Shown here in pieces: positions 1 to 7,846 of a DNA stretch of 64,000 nucleotides. Position 1 is the first letter of the stretch. Every line of letters starts with the position of its first letter. Made by a program: the position numbers and the translations under genes. The notes under the pieces were generated by a model. It was not told where the DNA came from, ran no database searches, and saw only the letters and a program-made list of their open reading frames with translations. Source of the stretch: Lachnospiraceae bacterium KM106-2 (GTDB lineage Bacteria; Bacillota; Clostridia; Lachnospirales; Lachnospiraceae); assembly GCA_009731425.1 (NCBI GenBank), contig AP018794.1, positions 3,169,960 to 3,233,959 of the forward strand. Reading direction: 5' to 3'.

Positions 1-69
1 AACTTCCTGCGAACTGCCCTGCAAGAATCTCTGTGGTAAATGTCGCATGCAAAGAAAATAGAAGCGGCG
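1..69. repeat. Right part of a folded intergenic element, cut by the window edge
   Basis: Bases 1-69 match 14965-15033 with few changes, including the 13-base arm CCCTGCAAGAATC (18-30) and CGCATGCAAAGAAAATA (45-61). In the complete copy at 14849-15033 these are the 3' arms of two nested inverted repeats. The left arms of this copy lie outside the window. No coding function is seen. Confidence 0.8.
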
Positions 70-191
70 GACGGGAAGGTAATTTATGTTATGGCGAGGA
101 GCAAAACATATACGGTATTGGAGGTACTAAAAATTGACTTTTGTTCTGGAAATAGGGTGGATTGAATTTCTTCGCTAAAGCTTAGAAATTC

Positions 192-221
192 GTCCCGACT
201 GTATAAGGATACAGTTGGGAC
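192..221. repeat. Hairpin conserved between the two composite repeats
   Basis: GTCCCGACTGTAT (192-204) can pair with ATACAGTTGGGAC (209-221), with one G-T wobble and a 4-base loop. The equivalent place in the second copy (15151-15180) also forms a hairpin after the shared word AAATTCGT, but with different stem bases. The structure is kept while the sequence changes. Confidence 0.7.
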
Positions 222-237
222 CGATTGATAAATGAGA

Positions 238-655
238 TTGTTTGACAGGGGATTTTTCTCAGACGGACAGCGGGCTGGCTCACTTCGGCCGCCAGCGCTT
301 GATACATTGATTTCTTGGTGGGGGATTTTATGTTCTCGTTTGACGGAGGGGATTTTCTCGGACGGACAGCGGGCTGGCTCACTTCGGCCGCCAGCGCTTG
401 ATACATTGATTTCTTGGTGGGGGATTTTATATTCTCGTTTGACGAAAGGATTTTTTCTCGGACGGACAGCAGGCTGGCTCACTTCAGCCGCCAGCGCTTG
501 ATACATTGATTTCTTGGTGGGGGATTTTATATTCTCGTTTGACGAAAGGATTTTTCTCGGACGGACAGCGGACTGGCTCACTTCGGCCGCCAGCGCTTGA
601 TACATTGATTTCTTGGTGGGGGATTTTATGTTCTCGTTTGATGAAAGAGATTTTA
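238..655. repeat. Tandem array of four 99-100 bp units
   Basis: Units begin at about 263, 362, 462 and 561, each starting ACGGACAGC, with a decayed fifth start near 650. Each holds a short stem (GCTGGC pairing with GCCAGC) and ends in the conserved words TTGATTTCTTGG and TTCTCGTTTGA. The array is richer in G+C than its surroundings. One unit is 100 bp long, so reading frames across the array shift and the open frames here are probably not genes. It is related to the 96-bp array at 15241-15490. Confidence 0.85.
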
Positions 656-710
656 CAGACAGATAGCGTCTGAGATGGGTGCTATTCTTTATGTTTTATA
701 AATAGAAAAA

Positions 711-737
711 ACCCTGCACAATGCAGGGCTTTTTTCT
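711..737. terminator. Bidirectional terminator
   Basis: CCCTGC (712-717) pairs with GCAGGG (723-728), with A-run before and T-run after. It ends the minus-strand gene at 745-1146 and could also stop transcription leaving the repeat array. Confidence 0.75.
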
Positions 738-744
738 ATCTATT

Positions 745-1146
745 TTATAATTGGTATTCTGGTTGGAAGTCTTCGCTATCGCTGCAAAGGAATCCTTCAT
801 ATTTTTCGATTAATGCTTTTACGTATGGCTTTAGTTCTTCGAAGTCTTCTTCTTCTACTGTTATTGCATATACGGTTTTTACGTTTTTGGATTGCATGTA
901 TGCTAAATCTTCTGGGTGATCGATATAGTCTGTCATTGTTTCAAAATCTGCTGTTTTGCCAGATGGCATCGTAAGCTCCATGATTTCGATTGCTGGCCAT
1001 GTGTTGATCTCTACTTTTTCTTTTGTCTCCAATAATTCTTTCATTTCTTTTACACCAATTTCAGATGGTGTCATATAGAGGAGTTCCATTTTTACTACTT
1101 TTTTGATCGCTATCTTTTTTGTCTTATGTCCGCTTTTCTTTGCCAT
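745..1146 (-). CDS. Conserved hypothetical protein, 133 aa
   Basis: I do not recognise this family. The start at 1146 is chosen because AAAGGAGT lies at 1151-1158, right before it; the in-frame ATG at 1164 would place that ribosome binding site inside the gene. The first ~20 residues are strongly basic (Lys/His/Arg) and the rest is acidic and probably mixed alpha/beta, with no signal peptide or membrane segment, so a small cytoplasmic protein is expected. It is transcribed alone, divergently from the uracil permease, and ends at a bidirectional terminator beside the repeat array. Function unknown. Confidence 0.7.
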   Translation of the reverse strand: MAKKSGHKTKKIAIKKVVKMELLYMTPSEIGVKEMKELLETKEKVEINTWPAIEIMELTMPSGKTADFETMTDYIDHPEDLAYMQSKNVKTVYAITVEEEDFEELKPYVKALIEKYEGFLCSDSEDFQPEYQL

Positions 1147-1258
1147 AATGACTCCTTTCAACATTTACTGCTTCTATTTATTTTAACTGATTTTCTTTTC
1201 TTTTTCTATAACTTTCATTATTGGTTATATCTGGGTATTTTATCCAATATATTTAGTG

Positions 1259-1287
1259 TTGACATATAACAACTGTTCTTATATAAT
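1259..1287 (+). promoter_or_regulatory. Sigma-A promoter of the uracil permease gene
   Basis: Perfect TTGACA (1259-1264), 17-bp spacer, TATAAT (1282-1287). The expected leader is only ~40 nt, too short for a PyrR-type attenuator, and no such structure is seen. Confidence 0.85.
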
Positions 1288-1335
1288 TTAGGAAGTTTAG
1301 GCAAAAATAAATAAATCACTTTGGAGGTTCCACAA

Positions 1336-2646
1336 ATGGAAAAAAGCTATAGTCAAAAACTATTACTTGGAATTCAGCATGTGTTAGCAATGTTTGGTGC
1401 GACGGTACTCGTCCCGATGTTAACTGGGCTTAATTCTTCAATCGCATTAATATGTGCTGGTGTTGGTACATTTATCTTTCACTCGGTAACTAAACGTAAG
1501 GTGCCTGTTTTCTTAGGTTCCAGTTTCGCATTCATCGCAGCGCTTCAAGCTGTTATCGTTATCGACCCGGCTACTAGCCTTCCTACCCTCGATAGTTTAT
1601 CTAAAGTTAAAGGCGCACTCATTGTTGCAGGTCTTATTTATGTTTTATTTGCACTTCTTATTAAATTAGTTGGTTATGAAAAAGTGACTAAAATCTTACC
1701 TGGTGTTGTTACCGGTCCAATGATCATCGTTATCGGTCTTCGATTAAGTAGCAGTGCTGTATCCGATGCTTTCTACAAAACAGTTAAGAACGCTGATGGT
1801 TCTTCTGCTTCCGTCTTCGATATTAAATATGCAATTATCGCAATCATAGTAATTCTCACAATCGTACTTATTTCCGTATACACAAAAGGTATCATTAATT
1901 TAATGCCGATCCTTGTTGCTTTAACCGTTGGTTACATCGCAAGTTTAATCTTTGATTATGCATTCCACACAAACTTAGTAAGTTTTGATACGATTAAAAA
2001 TGCTTCCTTTATCTCCTTTACTAACAAAGATATTTTAGATCAATTAACGACAATCCCACGATTTGATGTCAGTGCAATTTTAGCAATTGCTCCAATTTCA
2101 ATCGTTACGATCATCGAACATGTTGGTGATATTACAACAAACGGTGCTGTTGTTGGTCAGAACTTTATCGCTGATCCTGGTGTTCACAGAACTTTATTAG
2201 GCGATGGTCTTGCTACTGCATTCGCAGGTATCATGGGTGGTCCTGCTAATACAACTTACGGTGAAAATACTGGTGTATTAGCTGTAACAAAGAACTATGA
2301 TCCTTCTATCTTACGTATCGCTGCTGGTTTTGCAATCGTACTCGGTATCTTCGGTAAAGTTGGTGGATTCATTAATAGTATTCCAAGTCCAGTACGTGGT
2401 GGTATCAGTATCGTACTCTTCGGTATGATCGCCAGTGTCGGTGTCCGTATCTTAATTAGCAATCAGATCGATATGTCTAAGAGCAGAAACCTTATGATCT
2501 CATCTTTAATCTTTGTACTTGGTATTGGTATCTCAAGTGTACCTGTTACTGATACAGTTGAAATCTCTGGTCTTGCAATCGCAGCATTCGTTGGTATCGT
2601 ACTTAACTTAGTATTAGTAGATAACAGCGATTCTAGTGAAAACTAA
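1336..2646 (+). CDS. uraA: Uracil permease, NCS2 (nucleobase:cation symporter 2) family
   Basis: Integral membrane importer of uracil, probably H+-coupled, for pyrimidine salvage. The 436-residue length, many hydrophobic segments and the conserved run NTTYGENTGVLAVTK followed by IPSPVRGG are typical of UraA/PyrP proteins. The start is ATG 1336 because GGAGG at 1323-1327 is correctly spaced; an upstream TTG at 1321 is in frame but contains that ribosome binding site. It stands alone behind a consensus promoter with no other pyrimidine gene nearby. Substrate specificity (uracil rather than xanthine) is inferred from family resemblance. Confidence 0.9.
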   Translation: MEKSYSQKLLLGIQHVLAMFGATVLVPMLTGLNSSIALICAGVGTFIFHSVTKRKVPVFLGSSFAFIAALQAVIVIDPATSLPTLDSLSKVKGALIVAGLIYVLFALLIKLVGYEKVTKILPGVVTGPMIIVIGLRLSSSAVSDAFYKTVKNADGSSASVFDIKYAIIAIIVILTIVLISVYTKGIINLMPILVALTVGYIASLIFDYAFHTNLVSFDTIKNASFISFTNKDILDQLTTIPRFDVSAILAIAPISIVTIIEHVGDITTNGAVVGQNFIADPGVHRTLLGDGLATAFAGIMGGPANTTYGENTGVLAVTKNYDPSILRIAAGFAIVLGIFGKVGGFINSIPSPVRGGISIVLFGMIASVGVRILISNQIDMSKSRNLMISSLIFVLGIGISSVPVTDTVEISGLAIAAFVGIVLNLVLVDNSDSSEN

Positions 2647-2663
2647 AAAAAATAAAAAAATAT

Positions 2664-2691
2664 TTGACAACATATATTTTGTGAGTATAAT
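2664..2691 (+). promoter_or_regulatory. Promoter upstream of glnK-amtB
   Basis: TTGACA (2664-2669), 16-bp spacer, TATAAT (2686-2691). Transcription should start near 2698, only a few bases before a strong terminator-like hairpin (2706-2740), so default transcription may stop early and glnK expression may need read-through. Confidence 0.75.
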
Positions 2692-2705
2692 TGTGGTATG
2701 GAACA

Positions 2706-2745
2706 AGGGCGTTTCTTAAGAAATTAAGAAATGTCCCTTTTTTTA
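2706..2745 (+). terminator. Terminator or attenuator between uraA and glnK
   Basis: AGGGCGTTTCTTAA and TTAAGAAATGTCCCT pair around a GAAA loop and are followed by seven T. It can end uraA transcripts, and it also lies immediately downstream of the glnK promoter. Confidence 0.8.
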
Positions 2746-2816
2746 TGTATTTTTATATTCTTTTATCTTCGTTATCTATATAATTAATATAAAAAATAAA
2801 TAGAGGAGGCTGTATT

Positions 2817-3155
2817 ATGAAAAAGCTAGAAATCATTATCAAACCAGAAAAGCTAGAAGATCTAAAAGCAATTTTAGATGAAAGTAAAGCAAATGGTCTT
2901 ATGATCTCAAACATCATGGGATATGGTAATCAAAAAGGATTTAAGCAAGTCTATAGAGGGACTGAATACAATGTAAACCTCTTACCAAAAGTCAAAGTTG
3001 AGACTGTTGTAACAAATGAGATCAGCGAAGTGATCGTTGATAAAGTAGTCACTCAAATCACCACTGGCAACTATGGCGATGGTAAAATATTTATTTATGA
3101 CGTAGAAGATGCTGTTCGTATTCGTACTGGCGAACGTGGTACGGAAGCATTATAA
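2817..3155 (+). CDS. glnK: PII-family nitrogen regulatory protein
   Basis: A 112-residue trimeric signal protein that senses 2-oxoglutarate/ATP/ADP and gates the ammonium channel. Visible features are the T-loop YRGTEYNVNLLPK with the classical modifiable tyrosine, and the nucleotide-binding B- and C-loops TGNYGDGKIF and RIRTGERG. AGGAGG precedes the ATG. It sits 117 bp upstream of amtB, the standard glnK-amtB pairing, so the product most likely plugs AmtB when nitrogen is plentiful. Whether the tyrosine is uridylylated here cannot be judged, as no glnD is in view. A promoter followed by a terminator hairpin upstream suggests attenuation control. Confidence 0.93.
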   Translation: MKKLEIIIKPEKLEDLKAILDESKANGLMISNIMGYGNQKGFKQVYRGTEYNVNLLPKVKVETVVTNEISEVIVDKVVTQITTGNYGDGKIFIYDVEDAVRIRTGERGTEAL

Positions 3156-3186
3156 CACTGACAATTACATAATCAATTCTTATCAA

Positions 3187-3229
3187 TGGAGATAATGTCA
3201 AGTCAAAGCTAACATTATCTCCATTTTTT
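3187..3229 (+). terminator. Hairpin with T-run between glnK and amtB
   Basis: TGGAGATAATGT (3187-3198) pairs perfectly with ACATTATCTCCA (3212-3223), followed by six T. It looks like an intrinsic terminator, which would make amtB expression lower than glnK or conditional. Confidence 0.75.
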
Positions 3230-3272
3230 CATTCAGCAAAATTTTTTTACAACAATTTAGGGAGGAATCTTT

Positions 3273-4511
3273 ATGAACGAAACTCAGTTATTATTAAATG
3301 TCGTATGGACCATGTTAGGTGCCGTATTAGTATTCTTTATGCAAGCAGGTTTTGCAATGGTTGAAACAGGATTTACAAGAGCCAAAAACTCCGGTAACAT
3401 CCTAATGAAAAATGTAATGGACTTCGTATTTGGTACGATCTTCTTCTTTATTCTAGGATTTGGTGTTATGTTTGGATCTGATCATGGTGGTATTATTGGT
3501 CTTGGCGGATTTTTTAATCCACAATCCTTAGCTGATAAGAACGGAATGTTCAATGGTCTACCAATCGGCGTATATATGATCTTCCAAACCGTATTCTGTG
3601 CCACATCAGCAACTATCGTATCCGGTGCAATGGCAGAACGTACAAAATTCAGTGCTTATTTAATGTATAGTGCAGCGATCAGTATTTTCATCTACCCAGT
3701 ATCCGGTCACTGGATCTGGGGCGGCGGCTGGTTAAGCCAATTAGGTTTCCATGATTTTGCCGGTTCCACTGCTGTTCATGCCGTTGGTGGATGGTGTGCC
3801 TTGATCGGTGCTAAGATCCTTGGACCTCGTATTGGTAAATATAATAAAGATGGTAAACCAAATGCAATTCCTGGACATAATCTTCCACTTGGCTGTTTAG
3901 GTGTATTCATCCTTTGGTTCTGCTGGTTCGGATTTAACTGTGGTTCTACTACTGCAGCAACAAGAAATCTTGGTGATATTGCCATGACAACTAACTTAGC
4001 TGCTGCCACTGCTACATTCGCTACTTTATTCTTAACTTGGATTCGTTATGGAAAACCAGATATTTCAATGACACTAAATGGTTCTCTTGCAGGACTTGTT
4101 GCAATTACAGCTGGATGTGATGTTGTATCCTACTGGGGCGCATTTATCATTGGTCTGATCGCTGGTATCGCTGTTGTTTTCGTTGTTGAGTTTGTTGATA
4201 AAGTGTTAAAGATCGATGATCCTGTTGGTGCCACCGGTGTTCATTGGGCATGTGGAATACTCGGTACTATCTTAGTTGGTTTCTTCGATACGAAGAAAGG
4301 ACTTTTCTATGGCGGCGGTTTCAAATTCCTCGGAATTCAATGCATCGGTGTTATCGCCGTTGGAGCTTTCGTAGCAATCATGGCATTCATCATCTTTACT
4401 TTAATTAATAAGACAATCGGTCTTCGCGTTACAAAACAAGAGGAAGAAGACGGACTTGATGTTCACGAACATGGCGCAAGTGCTTACGCTGATTTTAATT
4501 TCAAATTATAA
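3273..4511 (+). CDS. amtB: Ammonium transporter, Amt/Mep/Rh family
   Basis: A 412-residue trimeric membrane channel for ammonium/ammonia. The N-terminal run FFMQAGFAMVETGFTRAKN is the family signature; the pore twin-histidine pair is seen in STAVHAVGGW and GVHWACGI, and aromatic gate residues lie between. The cytoplasmic tail ends in HEHGASAY, the conserved motif contacted by PII protein. GGGAGG precedes the ATG. It follows glnK on the same strand across a terminator-like hairpin, so the two probably share a promoter with reduced read-through. There is no sign of truncation. Confidence 0.95.
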   Translation: MNETQLLLNVVWTMLGAVLVFFMQAGFAMVETGFTRAKNSGNILMKNVMDFVFGTIFFFILGFGVMFGSDHGGIIGLGGFFNPQSLADKNGMFNGLPIGVYMIFQTVFCATSATIVSGAMAERTKFSAYLMYSAAISIFIYPVSGHWIWGGGWLSQLGFHDFAGSTAVHAVGGWCALIGAKILGPRIGKYNKDGKPNAIPGHNLPLGCLGVFILWFCWFGFNCGSTTAATRNLGDIAMTTNLAAATATFATLFLTWIRYGKPDISMTLNGSLAGLVAITAGCDVVSYWGAFIIGLIAGIAVVFVVEFVDKVLKIDDPVGATGVHWACGILGTILVGFFDTKKGLFYGGGFKFLGIQCIGVIAVGAFVAIMAFIIFTLINKTIGLRVTKQEEEDGLDVHEHGASAYADFNFKL

Positions 4512-4556
4512 TTTTATGTTTACATAAATTTATAATAAACCTTTTAATTTATTCTA

Positions 4557-4585
4557 AGCCGCTATCCCAGTAGCGGCTTTTTTCT
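4557..4585 (+). terminator. amtB terminator, first of two identical copies
   Basis: AGCCGCT pairs with AGCGGCT (4557-4563 with 4572-4578), followed by a T-run. The same sequence recurs at 4812-4840, flanking a set of hairpins. Confidence 0.8.
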
Positions 4586-4620
4586 TTCAAAAACTTTTTT
4601 ACTGACTCTAAACTATTCTA

Positions 4621-4811
4621 GGGGAACAGTTTGGAGAACTTCGTTCTCCATTTCCATCATACGCCGGAAACCGCGCTTTTCGGCGTATGGAGTGGTCGAG
4701 TAGGTGGCGGTTCTTGCCACTTGTACGAGCGAGTGCCACTCAACTCCGCTTGGAACATCTGGATGAAAGGTGTCTTTCATCCAAGCTAGCCGACCAAGTC
4801 GACTAGCTAAA
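4621..4811. repeat. Multi-hairpin island between duplicated terminators
   Basis: About 190 bp, richer in G+C than its surroundings, with consecutive stems: TGGAGAAC/GTTCTCCA (4632-4650), CATACGCCG/CGGCGTATG (4658-4689), a GTGGC/GCCAC stem inside an AGTGG/CCACT pair (4690-4740), TGGATGAAAG/CTTTCATCCA (4760-4783) and AGCTAGCCGAC/GTCGACTAGCT with one mismatch (4784-4808). No credible gene lies within. With the duplicated flanking terminators it looks like an inserted structured element or a non-coding RNA. Confidence 0.6.
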
Positions 4812-4840
4812 AGCCGCTATCCCAGTAGCGGCTTTTTTCT
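4812..4840 (+). terminator. Second copy of the amtB-type terminator
   Basis: A 31-bp direct repeat of the terminator at 4557, 255 bp downstream, with the same stem (4812-4818 with 4827-4833) and T-run. Confidence 0.75.
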
Positions 4841-4961
4841 TTAGATATATTTTAGATTTCTATTATAGTAAATCAGTTTTGGCTATGGTACACTATTATT
4901 AATAGCAAATTGAGACCCTTTACATATGAGAAGGATGAAAGAAAAAGAAAAGAGGGGTACC

Positions 4962-5654
4962 ATGTCTAAAAAAACAACGCTAAATGATAGCGCAAGTATT
5001 TATCAGAAAAGAGAGAAACAGACAGAAAAGCAAAAACTAAAAGATTTACATGGAAAAGAAAAACTAATTTACTTTAAAGATTATTATTTTAAGATTGCTG
5101 TAGTAGCGCTTATCGCGTTATTCTTTATCGGTTCACTTTTATATACTGTCTTTAAACCCAAACCAAAGAATGTATTAAATGTTGCTATTGTGAACAATTC
5201 CCTTGATGAAGAAAAAAAGACACAATTTATTACTGATCTAACAAAGTATCTCAATGTAAATACAAAGAAACAAAAAATCAGCATTGATGATTCCTTCTTG
5301 ATCAATCAAAAGAATATGGATCAATTCTCCATGTCAATGCAGCAAAAAATAACAACTCTCATGTATTCCAGTGAAGTTGATGCAATTGTCTGTGATAAAA
5401 CTAATTTTAATCATTACTATAAAAATGGATACTTAGATAATCTATCTGATCAGATTCCGACTGATCTATATAGTAAAATATCCAATTCTATTTATAGCAT
5501 TGATTCCAAAGCAATTGGAATTCAACTTTCCAAATGCAAACGCTATCAAAAACTTGGTCTCGCAAAGAACGATGACCAAATACTAGGCATATTGGTTAAT
5601 AGTAAAAACAAAAATAATGTAGTAAAACTAATCAAATACTTATTTGAAGAATAA
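4962..5654 (+). CDS. Membrane-anchored hypothetical protein, 230 aa
   Basis: Family not recognised. The start at 4962 is preferred because AGAGGGG lies at 4951-4957; ATG 4926 is in frame but lacks a site. A charged cytoplasmic N-terminus (about 1-43) leads to one membrane segment (about 44-64), then ~165 residues that should lie outside the cell. The outer part alternates beta-like runs (NVLNVAIVNN, VDAIVCDK, ILGILVNSK) with charged helices, loosely like a binding-protein fold; that is inference only. Monocistronic, ending at a terminator shared with the convergent cls gene. Confidence 0.7.
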   Translation: MSKKTTLNDSASIYQKREKQTEKQKLKDLHGKEKLIYFKDYYFKIAVVALIALFFIGSLLYTVFKPKPKNVLNVAIVNNSLDEEKKTQFITDLTKYLNVNTKKQKISIDDSFLINQKNMDQFSMSMQQKITTLMYSSEVDAIVCDKTNFNHYYKNGYLDNLSDQIPTDLYSKISNSIYSIDSKAIGIQLSKCKRYQKLGLAKNDDQILGILVNSKNKNNVVKLIKYLFEE

Positions 5655-5680
5655 AAAAAGGAGCTTACGCTCCTTTTTTT
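5653..5680. terminator. Bidirectional terminator between the convergent genes
   Basis: GGAGC (5660-5664) pairs with GCTCC (5669-5673) around TTAC, with A-run before and T-run after. Confidence 0.85.
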
Positions 5681-5681
5681 A

Positions 5682-7229
5682 TTACATTAACGGTGCAAAT
5701 AATCTTAAAATGGCACGGAACAGCGAAAAAGCCTTTCCTTTCTTACTCATCTCAAGAGTCACTTGCTTGCTTTTACTGATTGTAGCAAGAATATCTTGTT
5801 TGATCTCACTGATCACACTATTTCTATATAAGTAGATACCACATTCAAAATGTAAATATAAACTACGATAATCCATATTGATCGTACCCACGGTAGCGAT
5901 CTCATCATCACATACAAAACACTTTGCATGGAGGAATCCTGGTGAATACTCATAAATCTTTACTCCATGTTCCAATAACTCCTGATAATAAGATCTAGTC
6001 AGTCCATATACAGTCTTTTTATCCGGAATTCCTGGCGTAACGATCCGAACATCAACACCTCTTCTGGCAGCAAGACATAGCGCTCGTGTCATTTCAAAAT
6101 CAATGATCAGATATGGTGTAAAGATATATACATAGCGCAATGCACCATTGATAATATTCATATACGTATTCTCACTAGTAACTTCATTGTCTAGAGGGCT
6201 ATCACCAAATGGAAGTACATAACCATCCGAATATGTTTTTCCACGCATCGGCATACATTCCATTCGATAAGCATCTACATGAAATGGGGTAAAGTCTTTA
6301 TCCGATGGTCGATTAAAGTTCCACATTTTTAAAAACATCACAGTCAAGTTCCAAACCGCATCACCCTTGATACACATTCCGGTATCTTTCCAATGTCCAA
6401 AACGAACCTTGCGATTAATATATTCATCTGCAAGATTGATCCCGCCTGTAAAACCTGTATGGCCATCGATCACAGTAATTTTTCTATGATCTCTGTTATT
6501 CATAGCCATTGATAAAAAAGGTACGAATGGATTAAAAGCAATACATTGAATCCCCATAGCTTCCAGCTTACGATCATAGTGATAAGGAATGATCGAGACA
6601 CATCCTACATCATCATAGATGAATCTTACCTCGACTCCTTCTTTCACCTTTTCTACTAAAATATCTAGAATGGTATTCCACATATAACCTTCTGCTACAA
6701 TAAAATACTCCATAAAGATAAAATGCTTTGCTTGTTTTAACTCATAAATAAGATCTTCAAAATAATCCTCACCAATGGAGTAATATTTCACATCGGTATT
6801 TTTATAAATTGGATACCCAACTTTTTTACTAAGATAATGTACCTGGCCAACTGCATATCCGCCTTGTTCCTCAATCTCTTTTACTACTGATGGATCTTGA
6901 TTTAATGCAATAGTTGCATTTTCTCGTAAATATTTCTCCTGCTGCTTAAACTTTCTTCTTGGCCTTTTATTTCCCATCGCAAGATATAATAATCCTCCAA
7001 ATAGCGGAAATAGCAAAATCGGAACAATCCATGCCAGCTTATAGGCTGGGTTTTCATCTAAATATACGATCCAAAGGGTAACGCCAATACTAAGTAGAGT
7101 CAATACTCCGTGAATGATTGCTGAATACTCCCCAAGATAAAATACAAATGAAAATAACCAAATCACTTGTAATAATAGAATAATTCCAAATATAGCAAGC
7201 CTACTAAATAAAAACTTTACTAACTTCAT
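5682..7229 (-). CDS. cls: Cardiolipin synthase, phospholipase D superfamily
   Basis: Condenses two phosphatidylglycerols to cardiolipin and glycerol at the membrane. The 515-residue protein has two or three N-terminal hydrophobic segments (within about 8-87), followed by two HKD catalytic motifs: H248/K250/D255 in HRKITVID and H434/K436/D441 in HAKCFVCD. Length and domain order match bacterial ClsA-type enzymes. AGAGAGGA precedes the ATG. It stands alone, convergent with the membrane-anchored unknown gene. Phosphatidyltransferase activity is a family assignment. Confidence 0.92.
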   Translation of the reverse strand: MKLVKFLFSRLAIFGIILLLQVIWLFSFVFYLGEYSAIIHGVLTLLSIGVTLWIVYLDENPAYKLAWIVPILLFPLFGGLLYLAMGNKRPRRKFKQQEKYLRENATIALNQDPSVVKEIEEQGGYAVGQVHYLSKKVGYPIYKNTDVKYYSIGEDYFEDLIYELKQAKHFIFMEYFIVAEGYMWNTILDILVEKVKEGVEVRFIYDDVGCVSIIPYHYDRKLEAMGIQCIAFNPFVPFLSMAMNNRDHRKITVIDGHTGFTGGINLADEYINRKVRFGHWKDTGMCIKGDAVWNLTVMFLKMWNFNRPSDKDFTPFHVDAYRMECMPMRGKTYSDGYVLPFGDSPLDNEVTSENTYMNIINGALRYVYIFTPYLIIDFEMTRALCLAARRGVDVRIVTPGIPDKKTVYGLTRSYYQELLEHGVKIYEYSPGFLHAKCFVCDDEIATVGTINMDYRSLYLHFECGIYLYRNSVISEIKQDILATISKSKQVTLEMSKKGKAFSLFRAILRLFAPLM

Positions 7230-7343
7230 ATTTTTCCTCTCTAGTTGCTCATTCGTTAAATCATATATTACTAATATATCTCTCTAATAGCAATATAATT
7301 TATATTTATTTCATTTTATTCACCATTTTCGCATCTGTCCCAT

Positions 7344-7586
7344 ATGATAAATAGAAACAACTTTGAAAGGATTTTATCCCTTATGAGACAATGTTATCAA
7401 AACAATTGCGGATGTAAAATGAGACCATCCGAAGTCGACTCTTATAGAATTGCCATGGCATATGTTCCATGTCAGAAGTTTCAAAATTTATATGATCCTT
7501 GTACCGCATTACACGAAGGTACTGTATTCGCTGAATTAAACCAAATTTTCTGTGGACGGAGGGGAAATAGAGTATGCAACAAATAA
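7344..7586 (+). CDS. cotJA: Spore coat associated protein CotJA
   Basis: Small spore coat component, 80 residues as read, recognisable from SYRIAMAYVPCQKFQNLY and the C-terminal FAELNQIF. It is Cys-rich at the N-terminus. The start is uncertain: ATG 7344 has no ribosome binding site, while the in-frame ATG 7383 (67 aa) has GAAAGGA about 11 bases upstream. CATATGAT at 7342-7349 resembles a sporulation sigma-E -10 box; if real, it favours 7383. It is the first gene of the cotJA-cotJB-cotJC operon and overlaps cotJB by 13 bp. Expected in the mother cell during sporulation. Confidence 0.88.
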   Translation: MINRNNFERILSLMRQCYQNNCGCKMRPSEVDSYRIAMAYVPCQKFQNLYDPCTALHEGTVFAELNQIFCGRRGNRVCNK

Positions 7587-7834
7587 ATTCATGTACCTGT
7601 GAACAGGAATTGCTCCATTATATCGACTCTTTAAGTCTTGTCATGGTTGATATCGCTCTCTTCCTTGATACACATCCATGCGACAAAGAAGCCCTAGAAA
7701 CTTATCAGCATTATAAATCTATGCTTAAAGATGCTAGAAGTGAGTATACAGAATGTTATGGTCCACTTCTTAAAACTGATGTTAACTGTGAAAATTATTG
7801 GACCTGGATTGAACGTCCATGGCCATGGGAATAG
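7574..7834 (+). CDS. cotJB: Spore coat protein CotJB
   Basis: An 86-residue coat component, with the family's Trp/Pro-rich C-terminus (WTWIERPWPWE) and central YQHYKSML. GGAGGGG precedes the ATG inside the end of cotJA. The 13-bp overlap upstream and 12-bp gap to cotJC indicate translational coupling. Family proteins are needed for the inner coat and accompany CotJC; biochemical function is not established. Confidence 0.92.
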   Translation: MQQINSCTCEQELLHYIDSLSLVMVDIALFLDTHPCDKEALETYQHYKSMLKDARSEYTECYGPLLKTDVNCENYWTWIERPWPWE

Positions 7835-7846
7835 GGGGCTTAGTTT

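Noticed and set aside
84..605. Long open frames with 33-residue repeats across the tandem array
   Set aside because: The same DNA unit is read in two different frames because one unit is 100 bp, there is no ribosome binding site, and the pattern is explained by the DNA repeat.
238..655. CRISPR-like array
   Set aside because: Repeats are contiguous 99-100 bp units without short repeats and unique spacers, and no cas genes are in the window.
1259..1335. PyrR attenuator upstream of the uracil permease gene
   Set aside because: The leader is ~40 nt and has no anti-terminator/terminator pair.
2698..2745. ANTAR antiterminator target upstream of glnK
   Set aside because: Only one hairpin is present, not two tandem stems with hexanucleotide loops.
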